A stretch of 64,000 bases of DNA, from positions 54,962,456-55,026,455 of the forward strand of contig CM039124.1 of NCBI GenBank assembly GCA_022036555.1, given 5' to 3'. Shown piece after piece: positions 12,179 to 25,900 of the stretch; the first letter of the stretch is position 1, and the number at the start of each line of letters is the position of its first letter. Source of the DNA: Microstegium vimineum. Taxonomy: Eukaryota > Streptophyta > Magnoliopsida > Poales > Poaceae. The position numbers and the translations under genes were made by a program. The notes below the pieces were generated by a model. That model was not told the DNA's origin, did not search any database, and saw only the letters and a list, made by a program, of their open reading frames with translations.

Positions 12179-12418
12179 GATTAAGGACATCTATGGCGAC
12201 ACTAATTGTGGATTTGTTGGACATTACTGTCAACAACAAAACATATATGGTAACTGTATTAATCTTGAGATCAACCATCTACATGAGAAAAAGTTGTTGA
12301 TTAAGGACATCTATGGCAACACTAATTGTGGATTTGTTGGGAATTACTATCAACAACAAAACGTCTATGCTAACTTTATTAATTTTGAGATCAACCATCT
12401 ACATGAGAAAAAGCTTTC
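12179..12418 (+). repeat. Tandem 120-bp duplication that stays in frame (two 40-residue repeats)
   Basis: The unit beginning GATTAAGGACATCTATGGC occurs at 12179-12298 and 12299-12418 with about 90% identity. Because the unit is a multiple of three, one frame (12174-12437) reads through both as two 40-residue repeats, for example DIYGDTNCGFVG and DIYGNTNCGFVG, with QQQN and INHLHEKKL blocks. The second copy is followed by AAGCTTTCTTCA at 12411-12422, which pairs with TGAAGAAAGCTT at 12458-12469. No promoter, splice structure or known family supports a gene; it may be a transposon fragment. Confidence 0.6.
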
Positions 12419-12469
12419 TTCAGAATCTTCGCAATAACATTATTTGAATAATAATATTGAAGAAAGCTT

Positions 12470-13078
12470 TCTTCAGCCTATTCGTACATGGTTGGTGTCA
12501 TATTTGTACCTGCGATATTTATGTAACGCAAGGAAGCAAGCACAATTGTCTACTTGTATGATGTCTCGTGTCTTAATAGGCATACAATGCTACTCTTTCT
12601 AATATTTTCTAGAAATGTACATAGATCATCGATCTTAGATTTAACTAATCACATAGCCACCTCATGTCTCCTAACATCAATATATATTTTTTCATATTTT
12701 TTAAAACCATTTGATGTATCTGTGCCTTGCTAGGAAAGGGATTGCGTCAATCATTTTCTGTCTTTGTTGCTTAGCTCCCTATATTTCTATGCCAATTTTA
12801 GATGGTGGGCTTATTGCTTCAACTAAACTTCATGCCTCGTGGATCTACAACAATCTATTATACGATTCATGTCTTGGTGTACCGTCAAACATTTTTTACG
12901 GTGCCACTATTACTCATTTCGAGTCATAGATCCTCAGCTGGGTTTAAGATCAATTCATGCCAATCTAGATGTAATGTTGAAAGGGCAGGTCGTTGCTAGG
13001 GTTGATGAATGTCTCACTTTTCTACCCTCTACTGATCTAAGATTGAAGACGAAGGTGAAAATGTGTGATTTTGGCTCA
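12470..13078. other. Intergenic AT-rich spacer
   Basis: Short open frames only, none with recognisable similarity. Nothing supportable. Confidence 0.4.
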
Positions 13079-13182
13079 GCCTGTTCGCTTGGTCGTTTTG
13101 GTGGCTGATAAGTCGGCTGTGGCTGTTTTTGACTGCTTTTTAGATAAAAACACTGTTTCGGTGGTTGATAAGCCAAACGCGT
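13079..13182. mobile_element. Small hairpin MITE (GCCTGTTCG family), degenerate copy
   Basis: It starts GCCTGTTCGCTTGGTCGTTTT and runs into TTTCGGTGGTTGATAAGCCAAACGCG; the two halves are near-complementary (GGCTGATAAG / TTGATAAGCC, CAAAAACACTGTTTCGG). It is a sibling of the cleaner copy at 33594-33704. The right terminus is mutated. It lies about 0.8 kb upstream of the SPIRRIG-class gene. Confidence 0.65.
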
Positions 13183-13982
13183 TTATTTTTGACATTGTAG
13201 AGTCAACTTAATTTGCTATAATTGAAGTCGAAGTCTTATTTATTATGTAAATATTGATCTATTTTGACCACATATACTACTAAACATGATATTTATAGTG
13301 GGGAAGTACTTATATTATAGAGAAGAGCAAAGGGAAATAAACTATTTTTTTTTGTTTGGAAATAAACTATCTTGTCATTGAAAGTTCCCCTCTATTGTCA
13401 TTCACCAAACACCAAATAGGCACGCCGACGAAAAGGGAAATTTCATCGCTTTAGAGACAGGAACCAATAGCTGCTCTCCTCTGTCAAAGTCGTAAAGATA
13501 GAATGTAAACACGCACAAACAAAGACAAGGTCATAGTATTGAACAAAAAATGAAAATAAAAACGAGAAAAAAGAAAATACTAGGGAAGCGTAGCAAGCAA
13601 CCAGGCAAGGGGGCTCAAGCCAACAACCGAATAGAGAGAGCAGAGGCACTCACAGTCACAGGTGCAAGGCCGCATAGACGGAGCAGAGCAGCTGAAGGAG
13701 AGAGGCGGCGTCGCGGCGAGGTAGAAGAGAGGAGAGAGAAGGGGTGAAGGTGCGTGGGTAAAAAAGAGGAAACAAAAAAGAAAACGAGCGAGGCAGAGAA
13801 AAACACAAGCAAACAGACAACAAAAATAGGAGGTCGGAGGCGACGAGCGGGAGGCGGAGGCGAGGAACAACGTGAATAAAATTTTATTGGGAGAAACAAG
13901 GGAAGCCGGGGAATCGCGTCGGAATTCCGGCGAATCAGCGGGATCCGGCCGGGATCTGCGCGGCGGATGAGGGGTCGGCACC

Positions 13983-16900
13983 ATGAAATGGTCCACATTG
14001 CTCAGTAAGGTCGTCTTCGCCGCCGGCCAGCAGCAGGAGCAGCAGCCGCCTCCGCCGCCGGGGTCGCCTTTCCACGGCCAGCAGGCGGTCCAGGACCTCG
14101 CCACCCGAGGCTCAGCTCCGCCTCCACCGGCGGGGACGAGGGCGGCTTCGACGCGGCGGCCGGGAGCTCGCCCTCTGCCGCCGCGTCCCCTGCCAGGTGG
14201 GTCCCCCAGCCGAGTCAAACGCCTCTCTACTGGCCTCGCGTTGCCTGAATCAAATCCGGTGTCTGGCGATGCATGGCCAGCTCCGATGCGATCCCGTTAC
14301 TTCCGCTTTCCGGGTTTAGCAATGGCAATCGGATTTAGATTCGGAGAGGGTTCGATCGTAGATGCTTGCTTTTCCGTTTCATCTTCCCATTTTTGGCTGT
14401 TTGGTGATTTAGTTGGTAAGATGCGGGATTATGTGTTGTATTGACGTTTTGACTCATAGTATTGATATCAGTGAATGTTTTTTTAGCTCAAGCTTAGTGC
14501 TGCAGTTATTTTGGTTTTGCTCTTATGTCGATGATAGACGATAACGGTGTTTTTAGAGGAAATGATGCTGGACTAGGATGGTGCCTTGGAGAGAAATGAT
14601 GCCGGACTAGGACGGTGGTTGGGTGAGTCGGTAGCTGCATAGTCAATTTTATGATCTGTATACCATCTCTGAAGGCTACGGCCCTTGTCCTTTTGTTTTG
14701 TTGTGCTTTTGTAGAACAACGGGGATAATGTGTTTGTGCATTTCTTGTAGCAGAGAAAGCGGAACTTTTAGCAATCTTGATTGGGGTCAACTTTATGAGT
14801 CTGGTTTGCTTGATTTGTCGATTTATGTTTGAACTAGGGATGTTGTAAGATTATTGTATCACATGCCATTCTAAGGTGGTATGAAGTTCGGTTGACTGTT
14901 ACATTGTTTCTCCAGTTACCGCTACATTGTTTCTCCAGTTACCGCGCTACTAGGGATATGCTCCTTCATTAATTTTTTTGTTAGATTTTCTGTGTTAGAT
15001 ACTTCTAATGATGGCTGTTTCTACTACTATCATATTGTCTGTGACCCCCTTCTGCTGCAGTCACTAATATTGGCTGGACAGTAGCTGATGAGGTTTGCTA
15101 TGTCATCAATCTGTGATTAAACATGATTTAGCTGCTTGGACCCATGTCACAGAGATTGTATATATAAAAGAAAAGAAGATATCTAGTTTACTGGGGAATG
15201 GAGACTTGTAAGCCATACATGCCTAACTTTTGGTCTGGAAATTAAGGTTCCTGATTGTTCATTTTTTCTATTGCTATTGCTGCAGTGTTTGTTAAATAGC
15301 ATTACAGTACCATGAAAGAACAGTGACTTATTCATGCACTTGCCATTAAACTATCCTTTGCCTGAACTAACTTTATAATCACTTGGTAAAGGAACAAATA
15401 CTATGGTCATGATTAGTTAAGTATGTTATCAGCTATCTTTTCTTGGACACTGTATAGCATTTGGACCTGATAACAAAAGTCTGTACCTCCTATATGTTTC
15501 TGTTTACTTTTTTTCTTCTGCCAATATCTTCAAGCTAACTCATGTACGTGTATGGATTGCATTCTCACATGGTAGTATATGCACCATAGGTTAAGTTCCT
15601 GTATTCTAACTTTCAACAATTAAATCAAGAATTTATGTCCATTTCAAATATTGATTAGGAATTTGGTTCTGCTATTTTAAGTGAATAATATATGGTTCTG
15701 CAAAAAATCTTCATGTTCTCCATCTTAACCAAGATGCAAGTGGGTCTCCAATGGTGTTTTGTGGGTCAGCGAGCTGAGTTCATGTCTCCCCTTAAATTAT
15801 TTATGTGGCATGCGATTCTCGTTCATTTTAGCAAGTTTAGATTGACCCAATGACCCAACATGTGGGACTTACATCCCTAATCTTAACATTATTTGTCTTG
15901 TATTCAGGGGGAAAAATGAATTGGAGTCAGACTTTAGGAGATTATGGGAAGAATTTCGCTCTTCCAGCTCTGAAAAGGTACCCTGACACCCATTTTATTT
16001 TATTTTCACCATAAATCAATTATAAGACCTTGTGAGCTGGTTCTTGCCTTGACATTGTATTCTGTTTTCCCTCTGCAGGAGAAAGAAAGGGCCTTAAATT
16101 TGGCTGTAGATGTCTTCTGTAGGCTAGTGAAGCAATATTCTAGTGTAGCTCAATTAGTTACAAAGTATGACTCTTTATAATTGCACACACTACTTTCAAT
16201 AAATGATGTTGTTACATTGCATTTATTTCAGTGGGTTCATGTCTACTCTCTATTTTAGAAAAAACTGAATAATGGTCTTCTGTTTCTTTCCTTCATAATT
16301 TCTACAGGTTAGTAGAAGGACATGTTTTTTCTTTTGTTATTGGAAGAGCCTTTGTTACTGATGTGGAGAAACTTAGAATCCATAGCAAAGGAAGATCACT
16401 GCGTGTGGCTGATGTTATTGGCTTCTTTTCAGATATCACAGAGGTTTGTTCTTATATTGTTTATCTAGTGCAATTTTTGGATTTCAGGTGGCCATACACT
16501 CTCTTAACTTGTTCTATGATCCAGCTTGGTCTATGTCCAGGTTCAAATTTGTTGTACGCAGTCGAAATTCTTGTGACAGAGGTTAGTGAAATTGCTATAA
16601 TATGACAACAGGAAGTCTATTTTTCATGCAGTTTATTGTCTGTTATTGTAACATTTATTGAAGTATGCAATTAATAGTACAAAGAAGCAAGAAGCATCTG
16701 TTTTCTGAGTTCTGTCATTATTAATATCCAAGTGTATTGGGATTGTCGGGTGGTTCATGGATACAAATTTGCTTAGCTATGGACTTGGGCTGATATTATA
16801 TTTCATATCCAATATGAAACATAATTTACCAAATGTTTAAACTAACAAGCATCTCTTGTCATGTTTAATTTCATGGTCACAGACAAATGATAAACAGCCT

Positions 16901-19900
16901 CTGTTGGACTCTGGTATTTTGTGCTGCCTTATATATATCCTCAATTCTCTATTGAGTCCCAATGAGAACTCCAGAAATACCTCGCCTGTTCACCAAGAAG
17001 GATCCAGAATTGAGAAAAACAAAAATTTGGATCCTATGCAATCACGACGGCTTGAGGTAATCTCAATCTTCTGGTTCTCATAGAAACAGGGCCTTATTTG
17101 CAAGAATGTACTGTTGACATCCACAAAATCGTAATTTTTTGACATAGGGTTGCTGCTTTGTCTGTATTAATACATGTATTTTGCTTTGTGTTCATATATG
17201 TTATATGTTGACTATATTTTCTTCCCTTCATTTTCTCCTTGTCAACTTGGGTTTTGATCTTTATTCTTTTTTTTCTGTTCTATGGAGATTGAGGGAAGCG
17301 TAATACATATAATGAAAGCATTGGCGAGCCATCAATCTGCTGCACCAAGTTTAATTGAAGATGATGCCTTACAAGTTCTTTTCCACATGGTTGCAAATGG
17401 TTCATTATCCGTGTTTTCACAGTTCAGGGATGGTATTGTTCCCCTTCATACAATTCAGCTCCATCGCCATGCGATGCAGGTAATTTGAAACTGTCACATT
17501 ATGTTTTGGAGGGTCATGTTTCTGCTGCACCAGTTGTCGCTAAATATATTGAGTTCATAACTGAACAGGTCCTTGGTCTTCTTCTTGCAAATGACAATGG
17601 GACTTCTGCAAAGTACATCAGGAAGCACCAGCTGGTACATTACTATCTGTTCTTTATTGTGGATGAAATGTTGTCCTGTTCTTGGGTCTAGTTAGGATTC
17701 TTCACACTAAAGTACCAAACAGCACCTAACAATGTGTTCTTAGTTATTCAATCTTCACAAAGAATAGCTGTTTTCACTTGGCTAACATTAAAAGTTTAGA
17801 ACATAAACTCTTGAAGAGTGGGAAAATCTTCACTGAAGCACCTTGGTATTTCATTTAGTCATTTTTGGACCCCGAGCTAAATCCTAGTAACTGTGCTACC
17901 ATTTACCAGAGTTCTGTTTTCTCTCTTTTCTCATCTCTTTTTAAGAAAAGTCACTGGTGGCATGCCAGGGTTCAACCCTTTCCCACTGGGGTGTTGGGCA
18001 TCTTGTAGCAGTTTCCTTGTATTATTTACTGGAACACCTAGTCTTTTGTATATATTTCTATTCAATCTTGTTAACCCTTTCTCCACCATGTCTTTTAGAT
18101 TAAAGTACTCCTTATGGCTGTGAAAGATTTCAATCCTCAGAGCGGTGATGCTGCTTACACCATGGACATTGTGGATTTATTACTGGAATGTGTTGAGCTG
18201 TCTTACAGGCCTGGTTAGTATTGATGAACTTTGCCACCAATGTATTTCTTCTGAGTAAGATGTTTGGATTCAATATTTTTCAATGTTTACAAATCATTAA
18301 ATAACTTTCTTTTGTTTGTGTGGTTCTGGTCATGTTTCCACCTATAGTTTATCCTGCTTGGGATTAAATACTTTGTTGCCATACAAATTGAATGACCACT
18401 ATTGTTGCCTAATATCTTAATATTTGGTTTACTTTGCAGAGTCTGGGTCCATAAGGCTGAGGGAAGACATACATAATGCTCATGGTTACCAGTTCCTTGT
18501 TCAGTTTGCTCTTACGCTTTGTAGCTTACACAAAAATCAGACTCTCCAATCCTCGTCCAAGTTAGCATCCGAAGAGGATGCATCCATTCCTTCTCACAGA
18601 TTAGAACGAGATATGTTCTCATGTGACCTTTCACCTCAGTTGTCTAGGTTGCTTGATGTTCTTGTAAATTTGTCACAAATTGGCCCCTCAGAAAATAGTG
18701 GTGGTAAGAGTTTAAAATCTTCTCATGTGAAAGGAACGGGGCACAGCAGAAGCCGAACTCCTTCTGCTGACAAGTTTGACGACATGATGGAAGTTAGTAG
18801 CCCCAAGGTAAAAGATCTTGATGCTATTCAGATGCTACAAGATATTTTTCTGAAGGCAGATAACTTGGAAGTGCAAGCCGAAGTTCTCAATAGAATGTTC
18901 AAGATTTTCTCGAGCCATCTTGAAAATTACAAGCTGTGCCAACAACTACGTACTGTTCCCCTTTTTATCCTAAACATGGGCAGCTTCCTGCAGCACTGCA
19001 AGAGGTCATCTTAAAAATATTGGAATATGCTGTCACTGTAGTAAACTGCATTCCAGAGCAGGAGTTGTTGTCACTTTGTTGCTTATTGCAACAACCAATT
19101 TCTACCAGTCTTAAGCATACAGTGCTTTCGTTCTTTGTAAAACTACTTTCCTTTGATCAGCAGTACAAGAAAGTTCTTAGAGAAGTTGGTGTTCTGGGGG
19201 TATTGTTAGATGACTTGAAGCAAAACAAGCTTTTCTTTGGGGATGAGCAGCAAAATAAGGCCTTTGACTCTACAGAGAGGATGTCTAATGCAACTAATTT
19301 TCAGAAGACTGTGGACAACAAAGATGCAATTCTTTCGCCAAAGTTAATGGCTTCAAGTTCTGCAAAATTTCCCATGTTTGAAGATGATGGGACAATTACT
19401 GTTGCTTGGGATTGTCTTTTTTATCTGCTGAAAAGAGCTGAGCCTAACCAGCAATCATTTCGATCATCCAATGGTGTCAACATCATTCTTCCTTTCTTGG
19501 TATCCGAAAGCCACAGATCTGGTGTATTGCGACTATTGTCATGCCTAATAATTGAAGATTCTCTTCAGGTTTGTGTTTGTAGCTTCCCTCCTTCTCTCAT
19601 TTCGGAAAGATTTGGCAGTATTTTCTTATGATGACCTGGTCGAGAGAGTACGAAACATCGGTGTAAAAGATTGAGTGGGATGGTTATAGTAAGGGGCGAA
19701 CCAAGTGCTTGCGCGAAGAAGCGAATCTCAACTAAAATGGAAAAGGGAACTCGACCGACTATCATAAGCGAAGTGAGGGAGCTGTCTATTCCATGAAAAT
19801 AACAAACCATTTTTATTCTGTAAATTTTTTAGGGTGTTCATGGTTCAGCTGCTGCTGCTCCACCAGCAACAGCTACATTAGTGCACAGCTGTGGAGGTGC

Positions 19901-22900
19901 AGCAGCACCCACAGCCAGCTGAACCAATTAGTGTAGGGGCAGAAATGTTGAATTCTTAATTCATTAGTCTTGGTCGAGCACTTGTGCAAGTTGAAGGACT
20001 CCATTTTTCCTATGCTCACTGTATATTTTCTAATCATGCCTAGTGATTTTATTAGCAGCATGCTTGCGAACTTGACTTAATTTGACATATGAGTACTGTT
20101 TTCAGGCTCATCCAGAAGAAATAGGGTCATTGATTGAAATCTTGAAGAGTGGGATGGTATCAACATCATCTGGTTCTCAATTTAAGCTTGAAAATGATGC
20201 AAAGTGTGATACATTTGGTGCTTTATGGCGGATTCTTGGGGCAAACAGTTCAGCACAAAGAATATTTGGAGAAGCCACTGGATTTTCCCTGCTGTTGACG
20301 ACGCTGCATACTTTCCAGAATGACAGTGAAAATGAAGAGACTGAATCATCTTTGCATACTCATATGAAGATCTTTGGTTTTCTATTGCGAGCAATGACAG
20401 CTGCAGTATGCAACAATTCTGTCAATAGGATAAGGCTGCATACAATCCTGTCATCAAACACTTTCTATGATCTCCTCTCTGAGTCTGGGTTGCTTTGTGT
20501 GGATTGTGAAAAACAAGTTATTTTGCTTTTGCTTGAACTCACACTTGAGATTGTTCTCCCACCTACGAGTAACCTGCAGGTAGAGAGCATTTCATCTGAA
20601 ACCTCAGACAATGAATCGAGCTTCTTGTCTGCAACATCGTTTGGACTTTCAAGGCTTCACAAGGAGCGTGTGTACAATGCTAGTGCAGTTGTTGTGCTGA
20701 TCCGTTCTTTGCTGGTATTTACACCTAAAGTTCAACTTGAGTTGCTGAGATTCATTGAGAAGCTAGCGATTGCTGGTCCCTTCAACCAGGAGAATTTAAC
20801 TTCTGTTGGTATGGGCAAAAGATATTATTGCTACCCTTTTTCTTTTGACTCATTTTGACAAGGGCACCTTATGTTTTTGTTACTCTTTTATTACATAGGA
20901 TGTGTTGGCCTTCTACTTGAGACAATCAGCCCATTTTTGGAGGGTTCCTCTCCTATTCTTAATCATGCCTTGAGAATTGTTGAACTGCTAGGTGCTTACA
21001 GGTTCGTCATATCTCATAAAATTCCATGCGTTTCATTGCAACAAATTTCTTTTGTTGTTTCACAGTACATGGTTTACTCTTTTCTTGTCCAGGCTGTCTT
21101 CGTCCGAGCTAAGGCTTCTTGTGAGATATATTCTTCAGCTGAAAGTGAAGCGTTCAGGTCATCTTTTTGTTAATATGATGGACAAGTTAATTCAAATGGA
21201 AGATGTCAGACAAGGAAATGTTTCTCTAGCTCCTTTCATTGAAATGGACATGAGCAAAGCCGGTCATGCATCTATTCAGGTTTCATTAGGAGAAAGAACA
21301 TGGCCGCCTGTTTCTGGGTACTCCTTTGTTTGCTGGTTCCAATTTCAGGACTTCTTTAAATGCCAACCGAAGGAAGCAGAAAAAGCGTCAAAAGGGGCAT
21401 ATAGCAAGAGGATGTGGGCATGTTTTGCGCATATTTTCTGTGGGTGCAGTGGACGATGCTAACACTCTGTTTGCTGAACTTTATCTCCATGACAATGGTG
21501 TTTTTACTATATCTACAGGCAGTTCAAGTTCATTGTCATTTCCAGGAATTGAAATGGAAGAAGGAAAATGGCATCATCTTGCTGTTGTTCATAGTAAGCC
21601 AAATGCACTAGCTGGTCTTTTCCAAGCAAGTGTGGCTAGCCTGTATCTTGATGGAAAGCTGAGGCACACTGGCAAGCTTGGATACTCTCCATCCCCATTT
21701 GGTAAATCTTTGCAAGTAACACTTGGTACTCCTACTATCCGTGGGAAAGTTTCTGACATGTCATGGCGGCTCCGGTGTTGCTATCTTTTTGAGGAGGTCT
21801 TGACACCAGGGAGCATTTGTTTCATGTACATTCTTGGACAAGGGTATCGCGGGTTGTTCCAGGACACTGACCTGCTGAGATTTGTCCCAAACTGGTCCTG
21901 TGGTGGGGAGGTAATGGCAATTCTGGATTCATTAGAAGTGGAAGTTCCTGCACCTTCAAGCACCCAGCGTGTTGACAGTTCAATGAAACAAGGGAGCTCT
22001 AGACTTGAGAGCAGTGGAATTGTTTGGGACATGGAACGCTTAAGAAATCTCTCCTTACAATTGTCTGGGAAGAAGCTTATATTCGCATTTGATGGAACTT
22101 CATCAGATGCTTTTCGAGCATCTGGGACTCTTTCGCTGCTGAACCTTGTTGATCCAACTTCTGCTGCTGCATCCCCTATAGGAGGGTGTGTAATGTCATC
22201 TAGCTATTGAATTTACATTTTCTGTTTTTGAATTGGATATGCCAGAATTCAACTAGTTATGTTAACAGGTATACCAAGATATGGGCGTCTAAGCGGTGAT
22301 GTTTACATTTGTAATCAATGCACAATTGGTGACACTGTTCAAACAGTTGGTGGGATGCCTGTTGTACTTGCCCTTGTTGAAGCTGCTGAAAGTAGGGATA
22401 TGCTGCATATGGCACTGGAGCTGCTTGCACTATCTCTTCAGCAGAGTCATCAAAATGTAAAAAACATGCAGGCATTGAGGGGTTATCATCTTCTTGCACT
22501 TTTTCTTCATAGGAGAATGTCACTATTTGATATGCAATCTCTTGATATCTTCTTTCGTATTGCTGCCTGTGAGGCTTCCTTTCCTGAGCCACAGAAATCA
22601 AAGATAAATCGAACAGCAAGCTATGCGTCTGGGATGTCCCCAGAGGCCAGTCTTGATGATCTTACCTTACCCAAGTTTGGCGAGGATATGTCTTCTGGGG
22701 GATCGCATGGGGATCTAGATGACTTTTCAGCTCAAAAGGATTCATTTAGCCACTTGTCTGAGCTGGAGAATGTTGAACTCGCTGGTGAGACTTCTGAATT
22801 TATAGTCTTGTCAAATGCCGATATGGTTGAACACATTCTTTTGGACTGGACTATATGGGTTGCTGCTCCTATATCAGTGCAAATAACTCTTCTTGGGTTT

Positions 22901-25900
22901 CTTGAGAGGATGGTGTCCATGCATTGGTTCAGAAATCACAACCTTACAATACTGCGCCGAATTAATCTTGTTCAACATCTTCTTGTTACTTTACAACGTG
23001 GTGATGTTGAAATTCCTGTGCTGGAGAAGCTAGTTGTGCTTCTAGGTGTCATCCTGGAGGATGGTTTTCTAGCTTCTGAGCTGGAACTTGTTGTAAGATT
23101 CATAATAATGACATTTGATCCTCCAGAGCTTACACCGAATCGCCAGATTGTGCGGGAGGCTATGGGAAAGCATGTTATTGTGAGGAACATGTTATTGGAA
23201 ATGCTTATTGATCTACAAGTTACCATAAATGCTGAAGAATTGCTGGATCAATGGCATAAAGTTGTTTCGTCCAGATTGGTCACATATTTCCTTGATGAAG
23301 CGGTACATCCAACTAGTATGAGATGGATAACAACTCTTTTAGGAGTTTGTCTTACATCATCAACTACATTTGCATTGAAGTTCCGTACAAGTGGAGGTTT
23401 TCAAGGATTGAATCATGTGCTTCCAAGCTTTCACGATTCTCCAGAAATATACTATATATTGTTCTGTTTGGTGTTTGGGAAGCCTGTTTATCCTCGAGTG
23501 CCAGAGGTCCGCATGCTTGATTTCCATGCTCTCATGCCTAGTGATGGAAACTATGGGGAATTGAAGTTTGTGGATCTATTGGATACTATAATTGCAATGG
23601 CAAAAGCTACATTTGATTCCTTGATTATGAAATTTATGCTTGCACATGAGAATAACAATCTTTCACATCTTAATGGCACCTTGGTCGCGGATCTGGTTGA
23701 GGCCACATCGGACATGGGAGGTGATCTTCAAGGAGAAGCTCTGATGCATAAGACATATGCAGCAAGGTTAATGGGTGGTGAAGCAGCAGCACCGGCTGTT
23801 GCTACTTCAATATTGAGGTTCATGGTTGATCTGGCAAAGATGTGCTCACCATTCTCTGCTGTTTGCAGGCGACATGATTTCCTAGAGAGCTGTGTTGATC
23901 TCTATTTCTCTTGTGTGAGGTTTGTACAATGTGTCAATGTGCATATGTCATGTTACTTGCTGCTTTAAATGTTTATATTAAGCCTTGTTTTGGTTATGTA
24001 GGTCTGATTGTGCCCTGAGGATGGCAAAAGATCTTACAACTGCTGCAACTGACGAGAGGAATGCACATGATGATGATAATGGAAGTTCAAAGGATGCCTT
24101 TTCAAGCTTACCACATGATCAGGAGCAATCTACCAAAACGTTGAGTGTCACAAGTTTTCCTCAGGAGCAGAAAAGTTCCAGTTCAGAAAGTACTGGCATG
24201 CCAAACTCTTTTGAAACTGCTGAAGCCAAAGCAGATGATTCTTCGAATCAGGAGCTCAGCACTAAGATTTTAAATGGAGAAGCAAACCAAATGTTTAATA
24301 ATGCTCATGACCAAGGGCGGATCACAGCTTCCAGTGCAAATGGAATTGCTGAATCCCACCATGTATCTGATTCACCCAACTCTATTGCTATGAATAATGT
24401 TGGATCTCCTGTTTTATCCGAGAGGTCAACCCACAGAGCAGCTAGTACCCCTACTGCATCTCCAATGGGCCCATTCACATCTTGGCCTGGCAGTGCAGGA
24501 TCATATAGTGATGGTAGACACCTTACAGCTTCTCCATCCATGGCTTCATCTATATCTGGGATAGACCTGGACTCGTCCCCTGATCTGAGGACAAATATTC
24601 TGGGATCATCTGCTGTTAATACCCTTTTCCCAATCAATTCCAAGCTTTTGCTTGACTTAGATGATTTAGGTTATGGGGGTGGCCCATGCTCTGCAGGAGC
24701 TACAGCTGTTCTAGATTTTGTTGCTCAAATCCTTGCTGACACTATCTCAGATCAGCTTAAAGCAGCACTCTTTATTGAGAACATTTTGGAGTCCGTGCCT
24801 TTGTTTGTTGACATTGATTCTGCTCTGGTTTTTCAAGGTTTGTGCCTAAGCAGATTGATGAACTTCCTTGAAAGAAAGCTCTTGCTTGATGACGAAGAAG
24901 ATGGGAGGAAACTTGACAAGAGCCGCTGGTCTGTCAATTTGGACCCACTTTGCTGGATGATTGTTGATCGTGTGTACATGGGCTGCTTTCCGACCCCACT
25001 CAGGGTACTACAAACACTAGAATTCTTAATGTCCATGTTACAGCTTGCTAATAAAGATGGCCGTGTTGAAGATGCTGTGCCTCCAGGTAAAGGTATTTTG
25101 TCCATTGCTCGAGGAAGCAAGCAACTTGATCCTTACATCCACGCGATATTGAAGAACACAAACCGGATGATAATGTACTGCTTCCTCCCAACATTCCTTA
25201 AAAGTATGGGGGAAGATGATCTACTTGCAAATCTTGCATTTCTGACAGAAACTGGGAGGAGTTTAGCTTCTAAACCTTACCAGGAAGATTTTTCTATTGA
25301 TATTTGTACAGTTCTTCAGCTACTAATTGCCAACAAGAGATTGGTGCTCTGCCCAAGCAATGTTGATACAGATATAGTGTGTTGTTTCTGCATAAATTTA
25401 ATGGCACTTCTCCATGACAAGAGAGTGACTGCCCAAAACTTGGCAGTTGATTTACTTAAATACTTGGTAGTGCATCGTCGCCAATCTCTTGAGGACCTGC
25501 TAGTTTGCAAGCCTAACCAAGGACAACAACTGGACATCCTGCATGGAGGACTTGATAAATTGCTCACTGGAAGCACATCAATGTTTTTTGAATGGCTCCA
25601 AAGTTCCCAGCAAACAATAAGTAAAGTGTTGGACCAGTGCGCTCTAATAATGTGGGTTCAATACATTACCGGCTCAGCAAAATTTCCTGGCGTGAGAATA
25701 AAAGGAATGGAGGTCAGGCGCAAGAAAGAGATGGGACGGAAATTTCGCGAATCTGCAAAACTAGATGCCAGGCACTGGGAGCAGATAAATGAGCAGAGGT
25801 ATAATCTTGATTTGGTTCGTGATGTGATGTCTACAGAGCTAAGAGCAATTCGTCAAGACAAGTACGGATGGATATTGCACGGAGAAAGTGAGTGGCAAAG

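Noticed and set aside
13580..14218. 212-codon minus-strand frame overlapping SPIRRIG exon 1
   Set aside because: It is the antisense shadow of the 5' UTR and GC-rich first exon; the plus-strand start and exon 2 match a known family.
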